From Nitrospira sp. (GTDB lineage Bacteria; Nitrospirota; Nitrospiria; Nitrospirales; Nitrospiraceae), in NCBI GenBank assembly GCA_029194675.1, contig JARFXP010000002.1, positions 1 to 64,000 of the forward strand: 64,000 bases of DNA, given 5' to 3'. The first letter of the stretch is position 1. Every line of letters begins with the position of its first letter. Positions 9,481 to 19,386 of this stretch are shown piece after piece. The notes under the pieces were generated by a model, which made no database searches, was not told where the DNA came from, and saw only the letters and a program-made list of their open reading frames with translations. A program made the position numbers and the translations under genes.

Positions 9481-10878
9481 CACTCTTGTCCAAAATAAGT
9501 TCTCAGCAGGCCTCCGGCTTGTGAGTAGGATAGGTTGTTCAACGCACATCCATCCACGGCGTTCCCGCGCCGTGGCACCCACAAGCCGGAGGTGCAGTAT
9601 GGTAACCGTCGCCAGTTGCTTTGCGCAAATGCTCGCCCTGATCGATCGCGCGGACTTCGCTCGGGCCGTTCGACAGCACGCCGCTGAGCGAGCAGCCAAG
9701 GGGTTCAGCTGCTGGGATCACTTGATAGCGATGCTGTTTTGTCAGATGGGTAGTGCGCACTCACTTCGAGAAATCTGTGGCGGCTTGGCCACCGCCCTTG
9801 GCAAACTCGTCCACCTTGGCATCCGTCGGACACCGACTCGGTCCACGCTGGCCTATGCCAATGCGCATCGGCCCTGGCAGCTGTACGAGACGCTCTTCTA
9901 TCAAGTCCTCACCCGTTGCCAAGCCGTCGCGGCCTTGAAGCGCCGCCGGTTCCGGTTCAAGCACCCCTTGCGCACCCTCGACGCAACGATCATTGAACTC
10001 TGTGCCACGGTGTTCGATTGGGCCAGATTCCAGCGGACGAAGGGGGCGATCAAGCTCCATCTGCAGCTGGATCACCAGGGGTGTTTGCCCTGCTGGGCCC
10101 TCGTGACCGACGGCGACACCAACGACGTGCGGATCGCCCAACAGCTCACCTTTGCGCCAGGCACCATCGTGGTGATCGATCGCGGGTATCTCGACTATGC
10201 CCGCTATCATCGTTGGACGGTCGACGAGGTGGGATTTGTCACCCGTCCCCGCACCAACATGCTCTACGAAGTGCTGGAGCAACGCTCCGTGCCGACACGC
10301 GGACCGGTGCTGGTCGATGAGGTGATCCGTCTCACCAGTTCCCATGCGGCTGACCGGTGCTCGGTCCCCTGCGACAGGTGACGATCTGGGATGAGAGACA
10401 GCAGCGGCCGCTACGGTTCCTGACCACTCTCATGCAGCTTGCGGCCAGCACGATTGCCGCCATCTATCGGGAGCGCTGGCAGATCGAACTCCTCTTCAAG
10501 GCCTTGAAACAGCATCTCCGGATCAAGACGTTTGTGGGCACGAGTGAGAACGCCGTACAGGTCCAAATCTGGATCGCCCTGCTCGCGATGCTGCTGTTGA
10601 AATTTCTGCAGCTGAAGTCCACGTGGCCCTGGAGTCTCTCGAATCTGGCCGCGTTGCTCCGCTTCAATCTGTTGACCTATCGGGATCTGTGGGACTGGCT
10701 CAATGCGCCCTTTGAACGGCCGCTGCTCATACCAGCGCCGCCCCAACAGAGGCTATTCGCTACCTGATCTTGGACAGCAGACCGGACAACCTGAACTGGA
10801 TGGGTGACCAGAGACCGTCTCATATGCCGCATTCACGGGGGAAGAACTCGAAACAGCCGACTATTTTGGACAGCAGTG
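9481..10878 (+). mobile_element. IS4-family insertion sequence with target duplication
   Basis: The left end CACTCTTGTCCAAAATA (9481-9497) matches the complement of the right end, CACTGCTGTCCAAAATA (10862-10878), at 15 of 17 positions. The same 9-bp word CGAAAGAGG flanks both sides (9472-9480 and 10879-10887). That defines a 1398-bp element with its target-site duplication intact, so the insertion is relatively young even though the transposase is frameshifted. The duplication length is within the range known for IS4-family elements. Confidence 0.85.
9599..10767 (+). pseudogene. IS4-family transposase, frameshifted
   Basis: The start ATG 9599 follows GGAGG by 7 nt. The first frame (to ~10360) has an N-terminal domain with GFSCWDHLIAMLFCQM and SLREICGGL. 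It then carries LDATIIELC (first Asp), KGAIKLHLQLDH, and VIDRGYLDYARYH (second Asp). The second frame (10357-10767) carries the YREK-type signature of IS4 as YRERWQIELLFKALKQ, followed by the conserved tail. A single shift near 10355-10381, around ADRCSVPCDR, separates them. Otherwise the gene is full length (~388 codons). It is probably inactive unless the shift is programmed, for which I see no slippery site. Confidence 0.82.
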
Positions 10879-11335
10879 CGAAAGAGGTCTTGAATCTGGA
10901 CAGGCTCTACCTCTAATCGTTCGACGAGACCGATGCGACCAATCGAACCGACTCTGTCCTCTGCCGTCTGGTGATAGATTTCGTGAGACAACCATCGTAA
11001 TGGTTTGAGTGGCGGCTGCGAGCCTGGTTCGATCTAGTCTTCCCGGCTGAATTGGATCGGTCACGACCAGGCTAGACGGCTCCGCTGTCAGTTCACGATA
11101 TTCACTCATGAACGAGGGAAGTGCCATCAACGATTGATGGTCGCCTCGGTGGGGCTTCCGATTGCGACACAATTGAAGTGGGAACCTTACTGACTCTCGC
11201 GATACGGCTAGGCCATTCCCTGCAGGCAGATCCTGCTGCGCCGACTGTTCCGTCTCGGTCAAGCACGCCAGATACTTCTCTTGTTCGCCATTCAACTGTC
11301 AAATCCTGCTCAGTCACGAATAGCACGAGTTGGGG

Positions 11336-11367
11336 GAGATGTTGTTGGACATGTCCAACAACATCTC
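11336..11367. promoter_or_regulatory. Extended palindrome, copy 2 (candidate ParB site)
   Basis: The 20-bp core at 11342-11361 is identical to copy 1. Here the symmetry extends to a perfect 32-bp palindrome whose arms begin GAGATGTTG. The surrounding 10917-11726 stretch holds no convincing gene. Confidence 0.6.
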
Positions 11368-11726
11368 GTCAGGTCCTCATTGCTTTTCACAGCTTGGTTG
11401 GGACTGCAGCTTGTGCGGGTGTGCCGCGCTCCACAGGGTAGGGCTTGCGGTCTGCGACACGGTGGTGGATCAGCTGGCCGTCATCATTCACGTCACGCGA
11501 TCTAAGAAGGGCTCCTCTCCGTTGGCAGGTGGGTATACGAAGCGTCTAGCCAGACATCTTTGTGGGAAGAGGGGCTGAATGTTGTGTGTGATGGGATCGG
11601 GAAAACTGACAGGATGGTCGGATGCCTACACCGACGCCTCTTAGGCACCTACCCCTTGTCCAGCTGCCTGTCGATTCAAAGAGTTCCGAGCATCTTCGGT
11701 GACACGAAGGCCCGCGTCACCCAGCT

Positions 11727-12890
11727 GTGCAGGCTGAGGAAACCAGTATGTTGCACGTGATGGTAGGTCGTTCTGTTCTGATACGACCGTGTGATACGGC
11801 ACGTACGCGACCTGCCTCGCTGGGACAGGCAGGAGGCTACCTGGAGGTGGAGATTCGTCTTATCGAGTGCAAGACGTGCGGCAAGGTGAAGCAGGAAACA
11901 TTGGATCGGTTGGTTGACCATCCGTTCGACACCCAACGCTTTGCCTCTTTCGTGGGGCGGCGATGTCGGGTCATGATGATCAAGGAGGTCACCGGGGAGT
12001 CAAGCTGAACTGCAACATGATCAAGGTCTCAGTCAAGCCGCACATGCTGAAGCCGTGGCGTCAATTGATCACTCCGGCTCAGCTCATAGCCGAGATCGGC
12101 GAGGTCTCGATTCGCAAGGGACACACCTCCTGCTTCGTGGTCAGCGACTTGGACCGGCTATGAGCAGTCTGGTTCAGGGGCAAGGACCGCTCCAAATCGA
12201 GTATGGACAAGTGCTGCCAGTGACTGGTGTGGCGAGGACCAAGAAGAGACTGCTGGCAGTGATGGACATGTGGAACGTGCTCGCCGGCTCGACGCGCAAG
12301 CTGAAGCACGCGCCACAAGCCGCTATCGTGTTCGACGAGTTCTAGATGTTGAGGCCTCTCGGCGAGACGTTTGGCACAGTGGGCAAGGCCGAGTATCGCA
12401 TGGTGACGGACAGGATCGGCGGTTCATCAAGGGGTAGACGTCTACGCGACGCTCGCGGCGGGAGAACCGCCAGTCAGATGGTCGGCGAAGCCTGCGGGTG
12501 TCCCTGAAGGCCAGCAGGCGGTTGAATCAAGGCCATCTCCTCAAGGAGGAGTTTGGGCAGCTTCGGACCTGCGAGCGGGAAGGCTTGGCGCGTCGCTTTT
12601 TCGAGAACTGGTTCGCTGTACTGAAGCGACAAGGTCTGAAGCCCTACAGGAAGATTGCCGACATGATCGACCGGCATTGGGATGGTATTGTGGTCTACCG
12701 CAAGTCAGGGAGCAACATCGCTTTAGGATTCGTCGAAGGAATGAACAACAAGATCCGCGTCCAGAAGCGGCTGGGTGACGGCTTATGCGATGAGGAGGAC
12801 CGGTGCCTGAACGTCCTCACCTGTCTGCTCGATCCCATACAACAGCTGGCTGAAATCGTCCGCTCGGGAAAGAGAAGACCATGGAAATGA
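11727..12890 (+). pseudogene. ISL3-family transposase remnant
   Basis: Three frames together give a recognisable ISL3 transposase. The first has RLIECKTCGKVKQETL and FDTQRFASFVGRRCR (11727-12008, zinc-ribbon side). The middle has EVSIRKGHTSCFVVSDLDR (~12100), then KKRLLAVMDMWN and KHAPQAAIVFDEF (12180-12345). The last has LLKEEFGQLRTCEREGLARR, HWDGIVVYRKSGSNIALGF and VEGMNNKIRVQKR (12498-12890). The order and the D...D...E regions fit ISL3. At least three frameshifts or stops break it. No terminal inverted repeats were identified. Confidence 0.78.
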
Positions 12891-13350
12891 CGCAGAAGTT
12901 GTAAGAGTGGGACATAGTTATCGATGGGTAGCTGAAGCAGAAGCCAAGCTTCGCTCTAGCTCTCATGGTGGATGTAGTGAGAAGTCTGGATTGCCTGAAG
13001 GACTAGAAACGATGCGTGCACGATGCGGATTGAGTCAGGGAAAGGTCGGCGAAACTCGACAGGGACAGCAAGCTTAGATCGCTTGCTCGTGAAATAGTGC
13101 CAATTCTACCGCCTCTCAGGCCACAGGGGGTTCTGAGTGTATTCAGTGGCGAATTAGAACTCAGCGCCGATATCTGTCGTCTCACATCAACATGAGTCGA
13201 GGTCGTCAGCGCTTGGAGATAGACCGTCCCCAAGAATTTAGAATTTCTGAAGTCTCCAATATCTAGAGTCATAGCCCTGCCTCCGAGCTGTAGAAATCAT
13301 GAATCGCTCAGATTGTTCATCCGTCCGCGCAGGAGGCCACTGTTGCCCGT

Positions 13351-13603
13351 CTCTCCGCAATAATCTGCTACGGAGGATGGATGAAGCTGTGGAGGAATTT
13401 GGAGCGGCTGTCCTCCGACCCGTCGGTCATAGACTATTGGAGGCATGCCGAAGTCTTGGTGTAGGAGGACGCGCTTCCAGCCTTCGTAGTCATCGACTAC
13501 TACGGCGGAGTAGGCTCGACGAGGTTTCGTGAAGAAGCACCAGGGACCACAGATGTCCGTCCTCTCCGCAGTAGTCTGTTACGGAGGATAGATCAAGCCG
13601 TGG
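13351..13603. repeat. Direct repeat pair with internal stem
   Basis: A ~43-nt unit (CTCTCCGCARTARTCTGYTA, then CGGAGGATRGAT.AAGC.GTGG) occurs at 13351-13394 and again at 13562-13603. Each copy contains CTCCG...CGGAG arms that could form a small hairpin. Between them is non-coding-looking sequence. The role is unknown; these may be the ends of a lost element. Confidence 0.5.
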
Positions 13604-13639
13604 GGATCCACCTCAGTAATCGCTGATCGGTCTCAAGCA

Positions 13640-14620
13640 CACCATGCAATTCAGGTTGGGCTAGATCCAGGTCCTATGAGGAGATGAAATCTTGTTGGAC
13701 ATGTCCAACAAATCACTTTGGTTCTCTCCAATCACGTCACGTCGCACGGATTTGGCCATGGATCTTCTGAACCGAACAGACTAAGCGGCTTCAGCTACTC
13801 AGCCCTCCAATCAGGCGGACTCCAGCTGGTCATCGCAAAGGCTCCTTGTGGGAAGAATCGAGTGTTCATCGCGCACGGTGCGGTAACAGGTCTCCACCTA
13901 TGCCAAGGAGGGTGAGATAGTGAGATAGGATGTTATGTAGAAAACGATCTCCACGCCGACAACCGCGTGGTCGTGATCGATGAAGCTGATCTGGTGCTGC
14001 CTCAGAAACGGTTGCACAATGACTTCACGCTGATCATCAAGGCGATCAAAATCTACCGGGCTGCCGTGCAAAGGACCTCCGTGGAATCCGTCCATGATTG
14101 GTATTGGTTGGTTGACGAGATGGTAGAGGAGGGCTACTGTCCACCTTATCCATGCACCAGTCCTATTGCAGTACCGCGAACTGAATCACGACTACGATCA
14201 CCACGACACGCAGTGATTGGCACATCTCCTCTGTCTGGCCTGCTCCCCACGGGATACATTTATCCGAAAGCCGAACGGTCGATCCGTCTCAACCTTGAGC
14301 CATGAAGGGAGTGGCACCACCTGGCAGTGAGACATCCTGGCGTGCATCGTGTGGATATGACCGAGGACTGACGATTGCCTGGGACAGTGCCAGGGGACGG
14401 AGGACACGTGTTAACTGGTCCTCTTCGCCTTGATCCTGATGAGGACTGCTGCAGCTCAGATCAGAATCGACACCGCCGACGAGGACAACCGGGATGCGAC
14501 GAAGTCAGATCCTCGGCAGGGCAAAAAGAGACAACGTCTTCTGGGACCTCCGCTTGACGCATACAGAGGGCACGATGGGCCATGCTCTCTTCAGGGAACC
14601 TTCGAGATGGGCGACCCCTT
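13640..14620 (+). pseudogene. IS110-type remnant, unit A
   Basis: The unit carries the palindrome at 13692, then an eroded N-terminal half of an IS110-family (DEDD) transposase. Recognisable pieces are NRVVVIDEADLVLPQKRLHN, then VESVHDWYWLVDEMVEEGY (~13960-14140), and a separate GLLPTGYIYPKAERSIR (~14240-14300) that recalls the IS110 ARLL..GYIYPK segment. The catalytic C-terminal Ser domain is not found. The unit is homologous in order and sequence to unit B at 15387-16360. Confidence 0.6.
13692..13711. promoter_or_regulatory. 20-bp palindrome, copy 3 (candidate ParB site)
   Basis: This is identical to copies 1, 2 and 4. It is preceded by GAGGAGATGAAATC exactly as in copy 4, because both lie in the duplicated IS110-remnant unit. 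Confidence 0.6.
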
Positions 14621-14881
14621 TAGACATGAGAAGGGGGCAGGCTACTTCTTGATGGATTTGCGGGGACGCCCATGCGGGCGCAGTGTGGACGCGAGGCCGA
14701 GCCTGGCGGGTATTCTTGCTTGCCAGTCTGCTGAACTGAACGGCTGCTGACGATTCATGCAGGTACGAAGGGCGATTAGGTCAGTCTGCGAGAGTGGCGG
14801 GTCGAGTGAGAACGGCTCTTCCGTCTGGACTGAGATGGGGAGGGGATTGGTGAGCGCTGGGACGTGCAGATGTGACCAGCG

Positions 14882-15292
14882 TCACTCTCGAGCGTGATCG
14901 ACTAACTTGGCACGCGCAGGATTAAGTAGGATATCGCGCAGGACGGGGAGCAGATGGTTCTCTTGTTGAATGGGAAAACTCTTGAAGCGACCTTGCCAGA
15001 CATGGCCATGACTGCGGTAGTGCCGATGGTAGTGCCGGACATGACTGGTCATCCACCGCTGCGCGAACGGGCTGAGGGTTGTCTTGGTGGCTGGCTGCAC
15101 GACCGGATGAAAATGATTGGGCATCAGACACAAGGCGAAAATCTTGGCGGGATGTCGGGCGTTTGCTGCGTTGAGCAGATCGAGAAAGGCGGCATGGTCG
15201 GCGTCCTTCTGAAGGACGGCGGCTCCGCCGTTGCCACGGTTCAACAGGTGAAAGGCGTGGCCAGCGCTGGATCCGCGAGGAATGTAAGGCAT
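14882..15292 (-). pseudogene. REP-associated tyrosine transposase (Y1_Tnp), C-terminally truncated
   Basis: From ATG 15292 the frame encodes ~136 residues of a RAYT/IS200-like HUH transposase. RGNGGAAVLQKDADHAAFLD is followed by the metal-binding HUH-type motif in CLMPNHFHPVVQ and by the WMTSHVRHYHRHYRSHGHVW block that precedes the catalytic Tyr region. LPVLRDILLNPARAKLVDHA then occurs just before the stop. The usual tail (Y.WSS.. and about 40 more residues) is missing, so the gene is probably inactive. It lies between the two IS110-type remnants, in the opposite orientation. RAYTs mobilise REP palindromes; I found no REP array beside it. Confidence 0.75.
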
Positions 15293-15386
15293 GAGGCGTT
15301 CACCATGGAAGGCGGTGAGCCAGAAAGGCAGGAGAAAAGTAGCCCCTCTTTTTTTGTTCAATTCAGCGATCGTTGATTGGAATCAA

Positions 15387-16360
15387 TCGCACTATGGCAT
15401 TCCGGTTGGGCTAGACCACGACATCGTGAGGAGATGAAATCTTGTTGGACATGTCCAACAAATCGCTTGGTCCTCTCCCATCGTACCACGCATCATGAAC
15501 TTGGCGATGGCTGCTTTGAACCGAACAGACTAAGCGGCTTCGGCTACTGAGTCCTTCAATCGGATGAAATCCTGATGATCGTCTCGAAGGCTCTTCATAT
15601 TGAGGATAGGGTCTGGGTCCTGCGAGACGCGGCGACGCATCTCCGCCGACAGCGAGGAAGTTGTGATGAGATATTATGGGGAATCGATTTTCATGACGCC
15701 AACAGCGTGGTCGTTGATGGGGTGGACTGGGTTCTGTATCAGAAGCGCCTGAGTAATGACCGCTCACTGCCTCATGGTCCTCAATCTCTACCTGGCCGCC
15801 GTGCAGATCATCGCCGTCGAATACACCTTTAACTGATATTGGGTGGTTCATGGGCTGTTGCGTGATCAGGTGCCGTTCGAGTTGTCCCGTGACTTTTGTT
15901 CGTTTCAATGGATGAAGGGCGGAGCTTGGAGCTTGCCAAGGGATGAGGGGTCGATGCTGTACTCCCCATGAGTCTCTACTTCAGTATCTCTCTTATCACA
16001 GATATGGGGAGTGAGACGCCTCGACTATGAGCCATCAAGTAGGAGGCGCTCTATGGCAGCTAAAATCCTGTTCCGTTCTCACATAGAGGTTGTCGAAGAT
16101 CGACGGTTGTTTGGGGCAGTGAATGACAGTGGCGGGAGGACGTGCGAAGCCTGCTCATCAATGGTTTTGATCTGGTTGGTAACGGGTGCGACTCAGCTGA
16201 GAGCCGACACTACCGACGACGACAACCAGGGTGCGACGAAGTCACGCGCTCGAAAGGCAAGGGGAGGCGACGTCGTTTGAGACCTTGTCCTGTTTGCAGA
16301 ATGTGGGGGCACAATGGATTGCACCCTCTTGACCGGAGCCTTCGAGATGGGCGACCCCGT
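15387..16360 (+). pseudogene. IS110-type remnant, unit B
   Basis: This is a diverged direct copy of unit A. It has the same GGTTGGGCTAGA lead-in, the same palindrome (15442), the shared block GAACCGAACAGACTAAGCGG, and WGIDFHDANSVVVDGVDWVL (~15680-15750), which is the IS110 N-terminal DEDD region. The tail shares CAACC.GG.TGCGACGAAGTC and CTTCGAGATGGGCGACCCC. Stops in every frame make it non-coding now. Confidence 0.6.
15442..15461. promoter_or_regulatory. 20-bp palindrome, copy 4 (candidate ParB site)
   Basis: This is identical to the other three copies. It is the last of the cluster, ~8.4 kb after parB. The region 16361-16754 beyond it shows no gene. Confidence 0.6.
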
Positions 16361-16754
16361 TCCCCCTCCATTACCTAACGTTGGCGGTGAGCGTCGGGCC
16401 ATAGGCCCGCCCTCATAATCGGCGGTTGCGTCATACAGCTGTGTTCCCGCTTTCTGAGATGAAGCGATGCCTGCTGAATGTTGTGCTTGTTGGCCTGCAG
16501 CGCGGGTTTCTGTGGTACTCCAATCGGAGAGACTGCTTGGTCCTAAATAGGGATCGCAAACGCACACCTCCCTACAATTTTCATGATGACTCCTCCTGCT
16601 GTTGGATGAACGGCTTGTTAAGTATCAGGGCTTAAAAAGCAAACGAAATCCCCCTCCATCTTCGCTAGAATCCTGCCACACCACAGATCTTTGTATTTTC
16701 CTCCTCATACTCCATTCGCTGTCATTGTGACGGCTGTGGTGTCAGGTAGGGCTG

Positions 16755-17873
16755 TTACTTACATCCCACGGTTCGGATGGAAGCCGATCCCTTGATTGTT
16801 TGCCCACTAAAAGTTATTCCCGTAAGGGAGACGGAAGTGATCCCACATACAATGCCGGTGTCTTGCGTGCGGAAGTGTACGACTAAGTCTGCCTTGCCGT
16901 CTCTGTTGACATCCTCCTTATGAGCCCGTCCATGCGTCTCTCCAGCTCCAGCGGGCCCGAATTTCACTGAAGCAGGGTCAACGGTGGTGGCATCGAAGGT
17001 GTTCGTCGAAAGGATGGCCACCGGGATCACCCCCTTGCTCTTGGGATTGATGCTGCTTGCATTTGGGAAGCTCCCGGGATGAATGGCAATCTGGACCGTA
17101 GTCATAGCCTTACACTTGCCGGCGCTGCCTGCGTTGTAGATGGCCAGGATTTCCGAATCATCGAGGGCTCTCCCGACGAACAGCTCTACTTCGTCGATGC
17201 GGCCATTGAGAAAGAACCCACGATCATCGAATGAGCCAGGGGTGTCATTAGGACTCCCCCGATGACCGAACTTGAGCGAGGAGGTTGAGTCCACATTGCC
17301 CGAACCAGCCGCAGAAGCAACTGCAACTCCGTTGACGAAAGCAGTAAAGATGTCAGCTTGACGACGTAATGCATAATGAATCCATGTATTGGTATTCGAG
17401 ACGGCGCCGAAGTCGATATCTGGAACGTCCCGCCCGAAGAACCGTACAATGTTTTCAGAAAGCTTGGAGATGCACCAACCTGTGCGGGTCGATGGGTCAA
17501 AGGTTTCAACATACTTCTCCACGAGTATTTGTTCATCGGCTAAACTGTTGAAGTTGACCCAGAGGTCTAGCGTGAAGTCCCCGGTGCCTAAGTTCAGCGC
17601 AGGATCCTGTGGTACCTCGATGAAATCTCCGGCTCCGTCAAGGACAAATGCACCATCAACGAAGCCCGGCCCGGTGGTCGCATTGTCGCGCAGCAAGGCG
17701 TTCCTGCCGCCGACGATGTCGTTGGTATTCCCATCCCCCGGCCACCAGCCGGTCATGCCCGGGGGTGGTTGAATGCAGACTTGTGCCCCTACGGGGCTGA
17801 TTGCGACGAGGAAGTAGAGAAGGACGAGTCCTCCACCAAGTAACGTTTCGAACCGCTTGCTCATGGTTTTCAT
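16755..17873 (-). CDS. Secreted LamG-domain protein
   Basis: I start at ATG 17873, which has AAGGAGGAAGTG directly upstream. The 372-aa product begins with a signal peptide (LLGGGLVLLYFLVAISPVGAQ). It then has a LamG/concanavalin-like fold (~25-235: GWWPGDGNTNDIVGG, FVLDGAGDFIEVP, FTLDLWVNF, GRIDEVELFVGRAL). The C-terminal ~115-residue beta domain has IHPGSFPNASSINPKSKGVI, a calcium-loop-like DVNRDGKADLVVHF and a final SIRTVGCK. Such proteins bind carbohydrate or matrix outside the cell. The next minus-strand gene upstream also encodes a secreted lectin, so the two may be co-used at the surface. The ligand is unknown. Confidence 0.75.
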   Translation of the reverse strand: MKTMSKRFETLLGGGLVLLYFLVAISPVGAQVCIQPPPGMTGWWPGDGNTNDIVGGRNALLRDNATTGPGFVDGAFVLDGAGDFIEVPQDPALNLGTGDFTLDLWVNFNSLADEQILVEKYVETFDPSTRTGWCISKLSENIVRFFGRDVPDIDFGAVSNTNTWIHYALRRQADIFTAFVNGVAVASAAGSGNVDSTSSLKFGHRGSPNDTPGSFDDRGFFLNGRIDEVELFVGRALDDSEILAIYNAGSAGKCKAMTTVQIAIHPGSFPNASSINPKSKGVIPVAILSTNTFDATTVDPASVKFGPAGAGETHGRAHKEDVNRDGKADLVVHFRTQDTGIVCGITSVSLTGITFSGQTIKGSASIRTVGCK

Positions 17874-18084
17874 CACTTCCTCCTTTTTGTCCCCCATCGA
17901 TCTTGGAAAAAGCAACGAACGCTAGGCGCCAGGCAGCTCAAAGCCGAAACGAAGCGGACCCTGGAAGCCGTCGCCTAAACACCGTTGTTCGGTCCAGCTC
18001 CTGATTCACCATTCAAGATTGCTTCATAGCCTTTGCCATCGTGGCATAGACGTGAAGCATCGATCTGGCCGCGACTTCCGCGTT

Positions 18085-19257
18085 CTACTTGAAGGTAAAG
18101 GCGGCGGTACGCCCTGCTCCACCATCATTAAGGTTGAGGCTCATCGTTCGACACTGACCTGCGTAGCTCTTGAGTGTCTTCCAATTGAACTGCCAGTAGC
18201 CGTTACCCAGGTAGTGTACTCCTGATGAAGCCGTAGATGTCTCAATCGCACCATCCCTGCCGGGAGTGGCTCGCCCCTTTGTGACCCCACCGCAACTACC
18301 GGGTGTAGCATAGGAGCTGACGCTGACGAAGCTATTTGGATCTTCGATTGGCGTCCCGTTCCCGTCGGTGAGCCGCCATTTGATCGGAATGGTTTGACCA
18401 GCCTTCGCGGAGTTTGTCGAATTGTTCTCAATCGGCGGGAAGAAACCACTGAAAGTATAGTAAATGTTGTAGCTACAGGTTTTTGTCGCTTGAAGACCGT
18501 TGTTATTCACCGCAACAAAGGTGACCAGCTTCGTGCCCAAGGAGCTGGTATCTACTGAGCCGCTCAGCGTACTGGCGTCTGTGTTAATGCCCGATTCCTG
18601 GTCCTCAGCCGTAATGGGTCCGACTGATTGCACTCCCCTGTTGAGTAAGAAAGGACCACCCGCTGGGCAGTCGCCGAAGGTCGGCGGTGTGGTGTCGGGC
18701 ATCGACGAACCAACGTCCCATTCGACGACGAAACGGGGGGTAACGATTCCAGAATAGGAAGGGAGGTCATTCCAGTGTGTTCCGTTGTGATGGTACTGCA
18801 GAACCTCTTCAGTCGTATCATCGGAGGTGCCCCACCCACCACTGTAGGTGTTGTTGGGTTCTCCACCATCCCATTTCGTGTACGCCCACGGCTCACCGGT
18901 GATCCACTGCCAGCCTCCCTCGGGCTCTGAGCTGCCGGGAAGCTGTTGCCCGCCCAGCCAGGCCCCTGCTGTGCCGCCAAGCTCTGTCGTGGCAAACGTA
19001 TTCTCTGCCTCAGATGTGATCGTGGCCAGGTGGCCATGGACACCCATGAACTCCATTCCCTCGGCCAAGACTTTCGCCTGCTGCCAGCTCGTGACTTGGT
19101 TGACAACCGCATAGTAGTGTCCGTTTCCTGACCACTGGGTCTGTGCAGCGACCGAACCCGCTCCGAAGCTCGCGGCGAGGCAGGCGGCGAGCAGGCAAGT
19201 GAAGATGGTTCCTCCTCTGGAACACATCGTGGTCATTGGTTTTTGGGCTGGTTTCAT
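18085..19257 (-). CDS. Secreted C-type lectin / HYR / PxKF protein
   Basis: Start ATG 19257 has AGGAGAAAGGC upstream. The 390-aa protein has a signal peptide (TIFTCLLAACLAASFGAGSVAAQ). A C-type lectin domain follows (~40-185) with GHLATITSEAENTF, AWLGG, a GGEPNN calcium/sugar loop (EPN, mannose-type by family rule) and HWNDLPS (WND). Then come a HYR-like Ig domain (TTPPTFGDCP to TKTCSYNI) and a PxKF-type domain (GQTIPIKWRLTDGNGTPI, ending RTAAFTFK). All parts act outside the cell. Bacterial CTLD proteins of this layout are surface or matrix adhesins by inference; the ligand is not known. Confidence 0.75.
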   Translation of the reverse strand: MKPAQKPMTTMCSRGGTIFTCLLAACLAASFGAGSVAAQTQWSGNGHYYAVVNQVTSWQQAKVLAEGMEFMGVHGHLATITSEAENTFATTELGGTAGAWLGGQQLPGSSEPEGGWQWITGEPWAYTKWDGGEPNNTYSGGWGTSDDTTEEVLQYHHNGTHWNDLPSYSGIVTPRFVVEWDVGSSMPDTTPPTFGDCPAGGPFLLNRGVQSVGPITAEDQESGINTDASTLSGSVDTSSLGTKLVTFVAVNNNGLQATKTCSYNIYYTFSGFFPPIENNSTNSAKAGQTIPIKWRLTDGNGTPIEDPNSFVSVSSYATPGSCGGVTKGRATPGRDGAIETSTASSGVHYLGNGYWQFNWKTLKSYAGQCRTMSLNLNDGGAGRTAAFTFK

Positions 19258-19386
19258 TGCCTTTCTCCTCCGTGCCGAACAATGTTTAGGCCGACCCGCA
19301 TAAGCGCGGCATCTGAATGGAGTGGGGATCATCTCTTTCTGCCTGACTGCGTTAAGTTGCATTGACTGCCTTCTCACGTATCCCGT

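Larger units (their letters stand above)
9357..10916 (+). pseudogene. Unknown ORF split by the IS4 insertion
   Basis: When the IS and one copy of its 9-bp target duplication are removed, an open frame joins across the site. It reads through HAVERVAQIHERLANDEHLIK and on to PKEVLNLDRLYL, then a stop at 10914-10916. An upstream in-frame stop lies at 9354 and no ATG is seen, so the start is unclear (a GTG at 9381 is possible). The peptide resembles no family I recognise. Its continuity across the excised IS suggests it was once coding. Confidence 0.3.

Noticed and set aside
13299-13532. 77-codon ORF as a gene
   Set aside because: It covers one copy of a nucleotide repeat, has no ribosome site and no family likeness.
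7177-15461. The 20-bp palindrome as an IS terminal repeat
   Set aside because: It is itself symmetric, not one half of a pair bounding an element, and occurs in two different flank contexts, only one of which contains IS110-type sequence.
7177-15461. A CRISPR array
   Set aside because: Only four copies, kilobases apart, with no regular spacers and no cas genes.
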